Below, piece by piece: positions 45,705 to 58,139 of a DNA stretch of 64,000 nt (the first letter of the stretch is position 1; each line of letters opens with the position of its first letter). The stretch comes from Ustilaginoidea virens (Eukaryota; Ascomycota; Sordariomycetes; Hypocreales; Clavicipitaceae): the NCBI RefSeq assembly GCF_000687475.1, contig NC_057319.1, positions 3,524,001 through 3,588,000 of the forward strand. Reading direction: 5' to 3'. The notes beneath the pieces are model-generated. The model saw only the letters and a list, made by a program, of their open reading frames with translations. It did no database searches and was not told the origin of the DNA. The translations under genes were made by a program, and so were the position numbers.

Positions 45705-47960
45705 ATGCCTACCCCTATTAATATCACGATAGAGGGATTACTACCCGAAAAGCTTAGGCCTCACGCTAATACTATCACAAAGGACTAGGTTAATTCAAAA
45801 GGGCAGATTAACCCTGCTAATACTACGGACGAATAGTTATACAATCATATCGCCTACCTCATTAATAACTATACAATAGGCGATAAGATGGATGACGATC
45901 TATAGGAATAATTCTATAAGGATTATAATAAGTGGACCGAAGAGCTATTTAGCCGTATTAATAAATGGCTCCTATGGGAATTCCGAATAACCCTATGGGA
46001 ACGTAGGGTATACATTAGAAGCATAGGATTATCAGCAGTTAAGACCCTTACCCACTATCTCTAATAAGAGTATATACCTAAGTGGCCTCAAGAGGAAATA
46101 AATCTCTAATTTGCACGCAAAACCTTCATATCCCGGTTAAACCCAAACAGGGAATAATTAATCCCTACTGCTTATACCGAACAGGAGATGCAAATAAACC
46201 AAAATACCCCCTCTATTATAAGCTTAAGGAATTCACTTCCTGCCACAATTATTCGAATACCCTTATAAATACCGTTATGAATACCCTTACGAATACCCTT
46301 GCGATTACCCTCGCAAAAACCTTTACAAGCCCTTTCGACCCCCAGGGACTTTATAATACTAACGGCACAATAACCCTTTATCCCTCTATCTACATCAAAA
46401 AAGGCCCCTATTCCTACCGAAGAAGAAAGAGGCCGGCCGCTATAATAGAAAGGGAAAGCGCCTATTTATAGGCCGCTATTTAAGATAGGGGAAAGCTCCC
46501 GACAGTAATAATAGCACACAACAGACGATAACTATAGCCCGACCGACCAAATACTACACCCTAGGGGTTATACCCCTAGCCGAGCTAGCCGAGGCGGCTA
46601 TCCTAATACCCCTTAAAATCATAGTATGCCCATAAGAGCCAGAAGTCAGGTTATACGCCCCGATGATATGCTTCCCTTAATAGAGGGACCCGACGGTAAC
46701 ACGCTTAAAGTCACTAATATCAATATTCCCCAATATACCGCTACTAGCGGCACCGGGCAAGCCCCTAATATTAATAAAACAGCTGCCCCTAATGCCAGAT
46801 ATCACGAATTATGGTATCGCAGCCACAACCCATAGGCCCGGATGCCTCAACCACAGGCTTAAATGCCTCACCCGATAATGCCAAAGATAGGCATAGCACC
46901 AGACCCCTCCCGGCACTATCGGCCTACCTAGGCCGATGAATAGACCATCTTAACGGGAGGACCGGTAAACCTAGACCGACCCGGGTTATAGGATAACCCA
47001 GCTAGAGATCCCGCCAGCCTACCGCAAAGCTACTAATAAGCCGTTCCGGAATACCCTCTAGAATACTACTAAGAATATTATACCCAAAGAGCCTATATAG
47101 AGGCCAGGTTTAACGATATTTCGAAGAAGATATCTAACCTCTTACGCAGCTATCGTATAGAGGATAGATATAGTGGCAAAATAGATGACTTCTTTATACT
47201 AAAGGTAGTATCCTTTAAGAGTAAGTACCGCCTTCTAGGATTGCCTAATTATACACTCATAAGAGCCTTTCAAATTATACTAATCAGCGATACTAAGATA
47301 TATTACTTTAACAATATCGAACGCATTCGTAATACCCTCACTTTTAACGATATAGTCTGCAAAGTTAAAAGCCATTTCGAGAATAAGAATATAAAGCAAT
47401 TCTATTTACACTATTAGAATAGAATAATGCTTTAATCAACTATCGCGAAACATCCCGATAAATTAAAGCTAGAATGCCTTAACATCCTACTAGAGGAACT
47501 TTAGCGCTTACATTATAGTCTTTTTCCCCCCTTTATAGCTAATACAGAGCTTTATCGGTAAGTGCTTAATGCTGTAAGGGATACCCCTAAGTATAGCCAG
47601 GCCTTATATCGTTATACCCCTATATTCGAAGGCCTTGCTACTAACCTACGGCGATCCCTTTCCATTTATAAGACTACCTATATAACTCAATAGCATTATT
47701 TCCTTTAATAGCAGCCCTAACAACATCAGGATGTCGAAGATATTAATAGTAATATAGCGTTATTCATAGATCGTAGATACGGCCAATCTCACAACCGGTA
47801 TTAATGCCCCTAATAATACGGACCCCCTTAATAGCAATAATAGAATCGCGCCTTTCTAGCTAGGCCTTATTAAAGAAGATGCTTTATTTGTAATAAATCA
47901 GGATATTAGTCATCCAACTATACTAATAAAGAGCAATAAGAATTAAAGGCATAATAGCTA
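45705..47960 (+). pseudogene. D3 gag (RIP-broken, frameshifted) with copia-type zinc knuckle
   Basis: Starts ATG at 45705 (Pro-Thr-Pro-Ile-Asn). The first ~165 codons are in one frame with TAG/TAA stops. A frame change occurs near 46205. A proline/basic-rich middle follows, then a capsid-like region (about 47080-47700; IDDFFILKVVSFKSKYRLLGL at 47181). A zinc knuckle near 47878-47930 reads RCFICNKSGY then a TAG where Trp is expected, then SSNYTNKEQ, corresponding to CX2CX3GCWSxxHT of fungal copia gags. Its frame differs from the capsid region, so at least one more shift lies between. Gag would form the particle. Confidence 0.8.
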
Positions 47961-48260
47961 AAGAACCGTTCCAACCGTACCGCCCTTAATAATAAAAAAT
48001 TCCATATTTTCCTATAGGAATACAAAAGGACTACCGACTAAGCCCTTAAAGATACCGATTTTAATAATATCGTTAAAGATGTTAAAGTCATAATAGCAGG
48101 GGTCACATATTAGGATATAGAGGACGCTATCGTACTATAAATTACAGCTACTTAGTATTTCTAAGCCCCCCTACAAATAGAGGCATTACTAATTGAGACG
48201 TTACAAGCCTTACAAGATGAATTATACCGATATACCTTCCTACAAATTGACCCCTTCCAA

Positions 48261-50510
48261 ATGCCCTTACCCGACCGTAATTCTGCCTTTCTAGAAAAAA
48301 AACGGTATAGTGACCACACCTTCTGCAGAATCCTACCGGATACTAGCGCTTCCGGCTTATTAACAGCAGGCCTAAGTCAAGCAAAGGCCCTAATAAGATT
48401 GATGAAGACCCTAACTATCGAGACAACTAATAAAAAGCATATAATGAACTTTAGCGCTAGCTCTGCTATATCTTCCGGCATACTAAATATCCCTACGATA
48501 TTTAGGAATATCCCCTTCCACATCCTTAACAGCAGCACCCCCTTCCTTTATTCTATCACGGATATAGATAGGATGGGCGTAAAGCTTAATAATATTAATA
48601 ACCTATTAATCTAAGGGGATATCAAGGTTCTAATTATCAGGAAATAGGGATATCCATAGTAGACTCTTAATGCCACAGATACTACAGCCTTCTATCTATC
48701 GTCACAGGAAATCCATCAGCTATATCGTCGATTCGGGCACCCCTCTATCAACAGGCTCTCTAAATTGCTTTAATAGGCTAGTTATAATAATATTAACCGC
48801 AATATCATCGAGAGCATCACCTATATATGTCATTAATACCAGATAAACGCAAAGGCACCTAACCGGTTTAAATTCACCCTTAAGGATAACGATACTAGCT
48901 AATTCAACTATAAAATTATCGTCAATATCCTTCATATTAACAATCAGCCGGTATTACACATCATAGATACTACAATAAGCTTCTAGGCAGCTAGGTTCCT
49001 CGATCCATAAAGATAGAAGGCCCAAGACGTCTAGAATACCCTTAAGGAATACTAGATCGATACTTACTTTAGCCCACCAGATTGGATAGTTTATGATACC
49101 AGACCCAACTTCGCCTCTACTAAATTCCGTCACAATACCCGGCTTTTCTCTATTAATATGGATAAAATACCCGTCGAAGCCCACCACAGTATTAGTAAAG
49201 TCGAAAGATACCACGCCCCATTACGCAAAGCCTATACTATCATCAATAAAGAAGTAGGCGACCTATTAACAAGGGAATAGAAACTATAGCTAGCTATTAA
49301 AGCCATTAATGATTCTACTAGGCCTAACGGCCTTATACCCACGTTACTAGTCTTTAGAGCGTATCCCCAACTCACGGATAACTCACCCCCTAGCCTATCA
49401 GTATCACAATATGCCTTAACATTACGAAAGGCTACTAATAAAGCTAGAAAATGCCTCGCTAAGCGACAGGTTCGCAATGCCCTTACCTAATAAAACGGCC
49501 TAAATATATAGCCTATCCACCGATTACCCCTATAGTCCGATATATAGGTATAGAGAGAAAAGGGTGGATAGCACGGGCCGTACTAGCTAATCAGCCTTAA
49601 AGGTAAGACCTATATCATACAAATACCACATAGCCCGGTTAAGTTCCGGTCAACGGTCGTCAAGCCTTATAACCACAACCTTAACAGCAATCCCGCTACC
49701 AATAATCCTAAAGATATCGTCTATACCGAAGGACCGGCCCGCCCCAGCAGACTAGAGGTCAGGATACCGGCTACAGCCCCACCGCCAGCACGTATAATAT
49801 CTAACGTCATAATCAATAAGGACCAAAAAGAGGCTCTCGTTAATACTATCGCTTCTAATACCGTTATTAACGCCTCTTTCCTAACCGCTAAAGAGCAAGC
49901 CGACCTATAGCTTACTAACTAATTACGCCGGGAAGGCAAGATTATAACCCCTAGAGACCCTTTTAAGCAGTCGGACCATACAGAGATTAAAGCATTACAA
50001 GCCTGTAATATATTCCGATTTATCACCTTTAATATCGGTCAATATAGAGCCTAACGCCTATTTAACTTATGTATAGTACGAGAAATCAAGGGCAAAGGCA
50101 CGGATATGCCGTACGAGAAGTCTAGGCTTATTATTCAAGGATATAATAATAATGAAAAGCGATTGATATTGACTTAGTCCCCTATAATCTAACAGGCTAA
50201 TTAATGGTTATTTATATCAATAGCCCCTTCATTATAATACTCTCACGGCCTATTTCTTTGCATATAGGATATTACGCAGGCTTATATGCAATCTTCTATA
50301 ACCCTTAATCGTTCAATTATCGCCAAGCTACCTAAGCAAATAGCGTATTAATACCCCGATAATACGATTATAGAAGTGGTAAAGCCACTATACGGAATAG
50401 CTGAGGCAGGCACCTACTGGTAGGCAATATACTTCCGGCACTATCGCGAGAAGTTAGACATAACCATATTAACCTATGACCCCTATTTGCTGATATCTGC
50501 CGGTAATAAC
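48261..50510 (+). pseudogene. D3 pol, protease-integrase-RT N-terminus
   Basis: Frame continuous to the E insertion. Protease: DTSASG at 48339 (DTGAS with Gly to Ser) and NTPFL-like NSSTPFLYSITDIDRMGVKL to ~48590. Pre-integrase LYRRFGHPSINRLSKLL (~48718). Integrase FNYKIIVNIFHINNQPVLHI (48903), WIDTYFSPPDWIVYDTRPNF (~49053) and the Glu-containing ISKVERYHAPLRKAY (~49185), matching D-D-E spacing. RT begins near 50040; LTQSPIIQ-like region (50169), RDITQAYMQSSITLNRS (~50260), KPLYGIAEAGTYW (~50380) and the segment up to LISAGNN before E. Confidence 0.9.
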
Positions 50511-50754
50511 TGTCACGGGCTCGGGCTACGCCCGCGCCACAATGTGGCTAGGACTCGGGCTACGCCCGCGTCTAGCCTAAGAAGGGCAACAGACAGAGTC
50601 ACGGGACTATACTAAGACTCCAATACGTATTATAATCGGGATATAAATAGACTAGATAGAAGGTTCCTACTTAGTTCCTTTTCTTTCCTCTTTAGTCTAT
50701 TTAATATATATTATTAACGCCTATTTGCAGTCGCCCTAGGGCCAGTCCTTCATA
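50511..50754 (+). repeat. 5' LTR of E (244 bp)
   Basis: TGTCACGGGCTCGG to TCCTTCATA (CACA in the other LTR). It holds a duplicated ggactcgggctacgcccgcg-like unit in its first 65 bases and a TATA-like atataaat (50641-50648). A pair of inverted copies, aaatagacta (50645-50654) and tagtctattt (50693-50702), may bracket the transcript start. Confidence 0.94.
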
Positions 50755-50755
50755 T

Positions 50756-50766
50756 TTAAATAGACT
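50756..50766 (+). other. Self-primer-type binding site of E
   Basis: ttaaatagact begins one base after the LTR and is exactly complementary to agtctatttaa (50694-50704) inside the LTR. In Tf1 and sushi elements the first 11 nt of the transcript fold back onto such a site to prime reverse transcription. No tRNA match is needed. Confidence 0.7.
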
Positions 50767-50808
50767 CTCTCAGCCTTACTATTATAACTCCGTGTTATAG
50801 AACTAATA

Positions 50809-52035
50809 ATGCAAGCGTTATATAATATCGAAATAAGCGCGCCCAATAAGATATAGGCAGACGGCACAGGGCAGCAGCGCCCCTGATGTAATACACATAC
50901 CCAAATGCAGCAACTTTCCAAGGGCATACAATAGATTCAATCGCAGATAAACTCTTTATAGGCTTATCTCGCAGAGCAGGCGAGCAAACCCTAACTAGAA
51001 TACCAACCGGTCCCGGTAATACAATAGGGCGGACCTATCCCCCCTACCACTCTCGATGCGGCTTATACCTAATCTAAGCGTAAGCCGATCCCAATAAGGG
51101 ACCCCTTTAATGGTAAAAAGACAATATTTACTGCTTAGCGAATCTTTATGCAATATAAGCTTAAGGTCGATAAGGACTTTATTAGGGATGAAAAGATATA
51201 GTAGATATTTATCTTCTAAAACCTATCTTCTACAGTCTAATTATAAGTTATAGCCTTTTTTGAGAATAGCGAGGCCTATGATTATAATATAGTGAAGTTC
51301 TTTGAATACCTCTAACGTCTCTTTAAGGACCTATATTAATAAGACCACGCGATTATTAAACTTAAGCACTCTTTATGCTAAGGCCCTAAAGAACTTTTTG
51401 CTACTTTTTTCGTCTAATTTAAAGAAAAACTAGCGCTTATAGGAGGAATTAGCTAGCCTAAAGAAGTGAAACTCGAATACCTCTATTCCGCATTAAATGC
51501 CAGGATGGCTAATAAAATTATCAGACTTAGGGTCTCCCGTAATAACTACTATATAGTAGTCGACCGCTATTATTAAATTACTATTAACCTTAAGATTAGC
51601 CTAACCACTAGGCGTTACCCTAATCCTCCTCGCGATCGATAAAATAATAACTAGGATATAGAGGGTAATACGCGAATAATGGGTATTAACTAGCTTACTT
51701 TAAAGAGTAAGTAATATATAGCCGAATAGGTCTTATAGGAGGTCCTTAATAAGCGACGGGAGAAGGACCTTTATCTTTATTATAGTGCTTCTACCTATTA
51801 TATATAGAAATGCCGTTTATAAAGGGCCCGCAGACCGGGAATAGTTAAGGTAGCTATAGTAGACTCCTAGGCCGCTAAGGATAATAGTAGCAATAACTCT
51901 TAGGGAAAAGACTAGCCTTTAAGCTTAGTCTCGCGAGAGGGCTTAAAGTATACGCCTAGAACCCTAATTGATTATAAAAAAGACCCTATATAAAAGAGAT
52001 AAAAGAGATTATAGAATATATAGATAGGCACCCCT
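50809..52035 (+). pseudogene. E gag (RIP-broken)
   Basis: ATG at 50809 opens a frame (Met-Gln-Ala-Leu-Tyr-Asn) that carries gag similarity: RDPFNGKKTIFTAQ (~51097), EYLQRLFKDLYQ-type capsid sequence (~51308) and FFVQFKEKLALIGG (~51405). A worn zinc-knuckle segment (LYYSASTYYI then KCRL, ~51772) follows. TAG/TAA stops are frequent, with one TGA near 50884 (CGA to TGA type). The frame shifts by one at the C4T5 tract 52031-52039, within sequence that should be continuous with protease. This could be an indel, or less likely a programmed shift. Confidence 0.82.
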
Positions 52036-55000
52036 TTTTAATACTAATATTATATAAATCTTATACTTTTATTAATACCTTAATCGACTCGGGTTATAAT
52101 TACTATAGCGCTATAAGCGAAAAAATAGTGCAATAGTTAGGTCTTTAACCTATCTGCCTACTATAATATAGGAAAATCAAAACGGCAGTAGAAATTTAGA
52201 GCTATTTAGGGGAATATAAAAAAGCGACTTCCTCTATTATATATATTATTCATATAGATATTAATATTGATAGTTAGCCTTCTATAGTTATACTTTATAT
52301 GATCCCAGGCCTTACCTATAATATTATCTTAGGTCTCCCTTAAATAGAATACTGCAATATTATATTATAAGCAAAACAACATTAGATATAGATCGGAGCG
52401 GCGGGTAATCTTATCGTCTAGGAATTAGTAGTATAATAGTCTGGCCCTACTGCAGTTAATATTTTCGGTTTAATCTTCTATAGTATATTCTAGTAGGCAA
52501 AGCGTTCTAAAGACCAATCGACCTCTTTTATTACTATAAGCCTATAAGAGATAATGTATATTCTCCGTATTACGCTTTTACTATATTAAGACCCTATATT
52601 ATCTCCGTAGAAGCCGTAGGGACTACCCCTAGAGTTATAGGAATTTAGTAACCTATTTAATAAGGAAAAGGCCTTTAGCCTTCCTCTATACTAAAGTATA
52701 TTAGACTATTATATTCAGCTTAAGAAGGCCCTAGATAGAAGTATATTAGACCTACCTTAGGGCCTATTATATAATATACTATAGGACTAGCTTCTTAAGG
52801 TTTGGAGATAGGTAACCAACCTTATAGATAAGGGATAGATTTAGGCGAGTTCTTTATTGGTAGTAGCTTTAGTCCTTTTAGCAAGGAAGGGGAATAAAGT
52901 GTGGCATTTTTATGTAGATTACTAAGCCTTAAATAAGGTTATAGCCTAAGACTAATACCCCCTTTTACTTATTAAGGAGACCTTACGATCTTTATCCTAA
53001 GTAAAGTGGTTTACTAAAGTCGATATATATATAGCATTCTATAAAATCTATATCGCAGAAGGCGATAAACACCTTACTGCATTCTACACGCGATTCGGCC
53101 TCTTTAAGTGGCTTATTATACCTTTTAGCCTTACTAGAGCCCCTATAATATTCTAACGATATATTAATAGGGCCTTAGGAAATATACTTAGGGATTTTGC
53201 GATTATATACCTTAATAATATCCTTATTTATACCTTAGGATTAAGGGAGGACTATATAGGATGCATTAAAGATATACTCTAACGACTTTAAGATGCCGGT
53301 CTTAACCTAGACTTAGAGAAGTATAATTTTACTATAATAGAGGTCCGGTATTTAGGTTATATTATAATAATAGGAAAAGAGATCCGCCTAGACCCCGAAA
53401 AGATTAAGGCTATCTAGAACTAAAAAGCCCCTATAAAACTAAAGGGGGTCTAAAGCTTCCTTAGCTTTATAAATTTTTACCGCGATTTTATCCTTAACTT
53501 CTCCCGATTTACTAAACCCCTAATTAAGTTAATAAAGAAGGGGGTTCCCTTTTAATAGTTAGATAAAAAAGAGGAGGCATTTTGGGCGCTTAAATATCGC
53601 TTTATTTTATACCTAGTTCTTACTTAATAGGACCCTAATAAAAAGACGATTCTTAAAGTAAATAGCTTTAGTACTGCTTTTAGTGGCTGCCTTTCTTAAA
53701 TTAAGGAGGATAAAGTCCTCCACCCTATTATATATTATTCTGTATACCTAATAGATGCCAAATAGAACTATATAATTTACGATAAAGAGCTTTTTACTAT
53801 TATCTCTTATCTTAAGGCGTGGTTAGCTAAACTCCGATTAGTAGCCTCCCTATTTACTATTCTTATAGACTATAAGAATCTAGAGTACTTTACTCGACCC
53901 TATAAGATATTAGAACGGTAGGCTAAATAGGCCGAAATACTAGCGCTCTTTAATTTCTATCTTTAGTATAAGCTAGGGTCGTAGGCTTAATACCCTAATG
54001 CGCTATCTTAATAGGAATAGGAAGCCGGCGGTACGACACTAAGGATTAACTAGATCTTAAAACTACTATTAATCTTAGTATTCTATTTAGATTCGACTAC
54101 CGAACCGGTTCCTATAATTATACCTTTAGGATTTAGCTTACCTAATAGCTTGTATATTTTCGCCGACTCTTACCTTTAGGCACTTTAGGATCATACTATA
54201 GCTAAGGATAAAACGTATAGGGTATACTAGGTAGTAGTAGCGAAAGGCGAAAGATACTTTCTAACCGAGGCTTCGATAAGGGAATAGATTGCAGATTATA
54301 CCCTAAATGCCTATAGCGCGCTTCTCTACTAGGGGCGGATATAGCTCCCTTCTTTTGAACCCCTAACTACTATAGTTATATAGCGATATTATAAATTACC
54401 TATTGCGGGCTATCTAAAGAAGAATACTATATTCTAGTTGTTATATTAAGACTACTACTTCGATAATATATCTTTAGCGGTAGTAAGATATATCCGGAAT
54501 TGCTAATGCCGCGGGGTATATAAGAGCCGATAATTGCGCCAGGGCCTACTGCAGCTATTACCTATCCTAGACCGATTTTAGTTATAGATTTCCATCGATT
54601 TTATAATAGATCTTCCTATATGCAATATATCCGACCCGCGATTCCTTATAGTTATTACTAATTGCCTATCGAAGTATATTTAGCTTAAGGTAATGCACTC
54701 TATAAAAGCGGAAGACTATATAGAATAGTTTTAATAGTACTAGTAGCGTTTCTATAGGTTCCCTAAAGAAATTATTAGCAATTAAGGATCTAACTAGGTA
54801 GGATAATTTTGGACTATACTTTGCAATTTAGTCGGGACCGAATAACTCCTCTCGACTATATATCACCCCTAGACCGATAGCGGTATAGAATGGATGAACT
54901 AAAAGGTCTAGGCTATTTTATATATTATAGTCTCTTTTGACTAATATAATTAGCTAAAACACCTTACGGCATACTAATTAGCGTTAAATAACCGGATATT

Positions 55001-55735
55001 ATTAGTAACCGGTTTTAGTCCTAATTGGCTCCTTAATGGATTTAATATTCTAATAGTTATATCGCCTTTAGATATAATACTAAGTTTAACGACCCTAAAA
55101 GGGCGGGCCGCCCTATTCTTAGCTACCCTCTATAAGGGATAGGAAGTAGCCTAGGCCGCCATCGCTTTTGCATAATAGCGGCAATAGGACGCAACTAACC
55201 GTTCGCGCTATCTAGCGGAATATTTTTAAGTCGGGGATTAGGTATAGCTTACCTTATGCAATATTAAGATAAACCAGCCTTATAAGAAGCTCGACTAGAT
55301 CTCGGTAAAATATATAGTTATAGCTATACTATCTCTGCTTAATATTCGACTCGATATCTTATAGGGTATTTACCTAGTTTTTTATATTAATCTAGTCGAA
55401 TAAGTGGCTTCTGATCTACTACTAAATTAGGAGGTAACTAATATATAACCCAGTCCCCTATTTATACTACCCTAGGACTCTAATCGGCTATATAAGGAAT
55501 ATAAAGTAGAAGAGATTTTCGCTATAAGGAATGCCTAAGGTCGGGGGCAGAACTATAATATGCTTATTAAATAGAAAGGATACGATTTACTAATATAGGA
55601 ACCCCTAGAGAACTTCTTAGAGATAGCGGCATAAGAGGTATTTAAGGCTAAATAGGGGGATATTTAGATGCATAATAGATTTATACGGCCTTAGGATCGG
55701 ATTTCAGACTTATAACCTTAATATTGTCTAATAAT
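52036..55735 (+). pseudogene. E pol: protease, RT, RNase H, integrase, chromodomain (RIP-broken)
   Basis: Protease LIDSGYNYYSAISEKIVQQL (~52080, with one stop read as Gln). RT: VWHFYVDY (52899), KWFTKVDIYIAFYKIYIAEG (~53001) and AIIYLNNILIY (~53203), where the catalytic Tyr-x-Asp-Asp reads Leu-Asn-Asn: both Asp are now Asn. RNase H region ~53660-53960. Integrase zinc region (~54375-54500), SIDFIIDLP (~54587), ISNQGSNQ where ISDxGS is expected (~54775), and YHPQTDSGIEWMN (~54862). The chromodomain starts EYKVEEIFAIRNAQGRG (~55497) and extends to ~55660 with IKQKGYDLLIQEPLENF. Chromodomains of this class steer integration to heterochromatin marks. Confidence 0.9.
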
Positions 55736-55737
55736 AT

Positions 55738-55762
55738 AAAAAAAAAAAAAAAAAAAAAAAAA
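55738..55762 (+). repeat. A25 run at the end of E pol
   Basis: Twenty-five uninterrupted A directly after the pol frame and before the long 3' region. Could be a microsatellite or a relic of a polyadenylated junction. Confidence 0.85.
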
Positions 55763-57870
55763 CTAATCCTTTTCGTTTTTAGTAAAATAATCTAGCAAGT
55801 TTTAGTATTTATCTTTTATTTCTTAGTAACTCTAGCCCTACTTTTATATTTCTTAAGTCCTACTGCCCCTACTACCCTTACCCTTATTGGCATTCTCCTG
55901 CCTCCCTATAGGATTTAGTAGGGGGGTATATAGGGGAAGGGGAGGGACTATAAGATAGTAGGGTAGGAAAGGTAGTAGCGGCATTAGCGGCATAATTAGC
56001 GGATACCAACTAGGTATAGTATGGCTTGGGTACCTATAATAGGGCGTGATGGGTCCGGGGGGATATACTTATAATGCTGGGCCGGTAGTAATAAAATTGG
56101 CCTCGGCTTATAGCGCGGTCATCGGGATAGAGGCCTAAAGCGAGGCTATATTAGTATATAGGGAGGATGCTAACTAAGGGGAAGTAGGCGGAGCATAAGG
56201 CATAGGCATAGTAGGGGTGACCTAATATACGAAGCTAGTTATCGCCTCTGCTATAATCCGTGTATCTTATTATTGCTTCGCGAGCAGTTATATAATAGGA
56301 GCTATAGAGTTGCCGCCAGCCTATTGGGACCCGGTAGATAAAGTAGAGGGAATAATAGTCGTTATAGGCATAGCGGGAGTCGACCTGCTGATGTTAGCAG
56401 CCGAAGCGTATGCAGAAAGGGCTATTATAATATGCTTTTATACTGCAGCCTATAGTTTATCCTATTAACGATATAGTATATTAAACTTAAGGCGAAGACG
56501 GGCCTTTCGGCCTAGGATATCTCCTACCTTTAGATAGGCAGCCTCCTTAATGCTTTATTTCTTTTATACTATACGGACGATATGCTTCGTTACCTACTAT
56601 AGTTAGGGGTTTATCGATATTATACGCTTATACTAGATATATATCTTATATTTCTAATAGCATTAAATATAAGCCTAAGAGCGATTAGACTATATACAGA
56701 CGATATATTCTCTAGTGTCTATAGTATACTATATGCAGGCGATATAGGTATACTCTACCTCTTCGATATTATTGGCATTTGATCCCTTAGAATCCCTTTA
56801 GACGAGGAACTCTCCTATAGTACGCTTCTTTTATAATTACTAATATAACGATCTAATAGTAGGCGAGGGCGGTATTTTCCTTATATGTAAAGGTATCTAG
56901 GGTATAAGTATAGATGAAGAGGGAGCTAATAGTGCTCTAGATGGGGTCTTAAGCGTAATAGCCGTCGAAAAAGAAGTTTTTATTAGTATTACCCCTATTA
57001 ATAATAAGACTCTTATATAAGAAGGGGCGGGAGAACGCAAAGGGGATGATAAGGCCCCTACATTAGGCAATAAGGGCTCTACCGAACTCTCGTTATTATT
57101 AAAAATAATAATAAGCTTAAAGCTAGGGAGGGAAATATGCGACTATCCTAAAGAGGGTATAGACCGTAGCAGCCGCAATAGCGTTTCTAGCTAGGAACCT
57201 CCTCCGCGCCTAGCACTTCTAAGGTCTCCGGTAGATACTAGGGATAGACCTAATAGGGTTATAAGAGGGCCTTAGGCGATAGGCGTATTCCTATCTACTA
57301 GTCCTCCGGACGATATAGCGATGAATCTAATATAATAGCAAATAGGGGGGGACTTAAATACCTATTAGTATTAGACGATTTACTATACGGACCCGATACG
57401 AACGATCTAAGAACTTTCGATAGCGCAATTCTATTAGTAGGGATAATTCTCACGATAGTAGTAATACTGTAGACTTACTATTAAGAATAATGGCCTTAAT
57501 AACGGTAGGTATAGGGATAGAGAGAGAGAGAAAGAAGTATAAAAGAGAAATAAATAAAGGAAGAAGCCTTAGTGCAGATAGATTCCTAACCGATAGCTAG
57601 CGATAAAATTTTTCTACTCTATAATAGCTATAATACGGTTCCTTCTAGCTAATAGCACTACGACCGGCTTCAATAAGATTCCATCATATCTACCTAAAAT
57701 ATACCGACTCTAGTCCACGCTATATTTATATCGGTTATATATTGGCATATCTATGCGCCCGATTATTATCCTATATATCTAATTAAGGTTATTTTCGAAG
57801 GCTATAAGATATCTTAATTAGGGGGCAATATATAAAGGGGATAATTTCGGATGGTTTATTCTTCTGACTC
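55763..57870 (+). other. 2.1-kb 3' region of E, unexplained
   Basis: It lies between pol and polypurine tract. No recognised domain. One plus-strand frame at about 56860-57290 is somewhat depleted in stops (TAG/TAA only), reading e.g. SIDEEGANSALDGVLSVIAV and EREICDY-like segments, but this is weak. A gagagagagagaaagaag tract and a TATA-like tataaaag lie at about 57520-57545. Confidence 0.4.
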
Positions 57871-57890
57871 TAAGGAGGAGGAGGGGGGTA
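57871..57890 (+). other. Polypurine tract of E
   Basis: aaggaggaggaggggggta ends directly at the 3' LTR. Confidence 0.85.
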
Positions 57891-58134
57891 TATTATAGGC
57901 TCGGGCTACGCCCGCGCTACAATATAGCTAGGACTCGGGCTGTGCCTATATCTAGCCTAAGAAGGGCAATAGATAGAGTCATAGGACTATACTAGGACTC
58001 CGATACATATTATAATCGGGATATAAATAGACTAGATAGAAGGTTCCTACTTAGATCTTTTTCTTTCCTCTTTAGTCTATTTAATATATATTATTAACGC
58101 CTATTTGCAGTCGCCCTAGGGCTAGTCCTTCACA
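57891..58134 (+). repeat. 3' LTR of E (244 bp)
   Basis: Starts TATTATAGGCTCGG (TGTCACGGGC with RIP-type changes) and ends TCCTTCACA. Followed by ataac. Confidence 0.94.
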
Positions 58135-58139
58135 ATAAC

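Larger units (their letters stand above)
50511..58134 (+). mobile_element. E: Ty3/gypsy chromovirus (Tf1/sushi type) inserted in D3
   Basis: 244-bp LTRs at both ends, a self-primer-like site, gag, a pol with protease-RT-RNase H-integrase order, a C-terminal chromodomain, a 2.1-kb 3' region and a strong polypurine tract. Perfect target duplication ataac at 50506-50510 and 58135-58139. Removing E and one copy restores the D3 RT frame (7629 bp, a multiple of three). RIP stops are frequent. Confidence 0.96.

Noticed and set aside
46082..46471. 129-codon open frame in D3 gag as a separate gene
   Set aside because: It spans the gag region where the phase changes; the first part is out of phase with clear gag sequence. 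Kept as part of broken gag.
55738..55762. A25 run as the tail of a LINE or processed pseudogene
   Set aside because: Sequence on both sides belongs to E by position, and no target duplication or LINE protein is seen. It remains only a possible junction.
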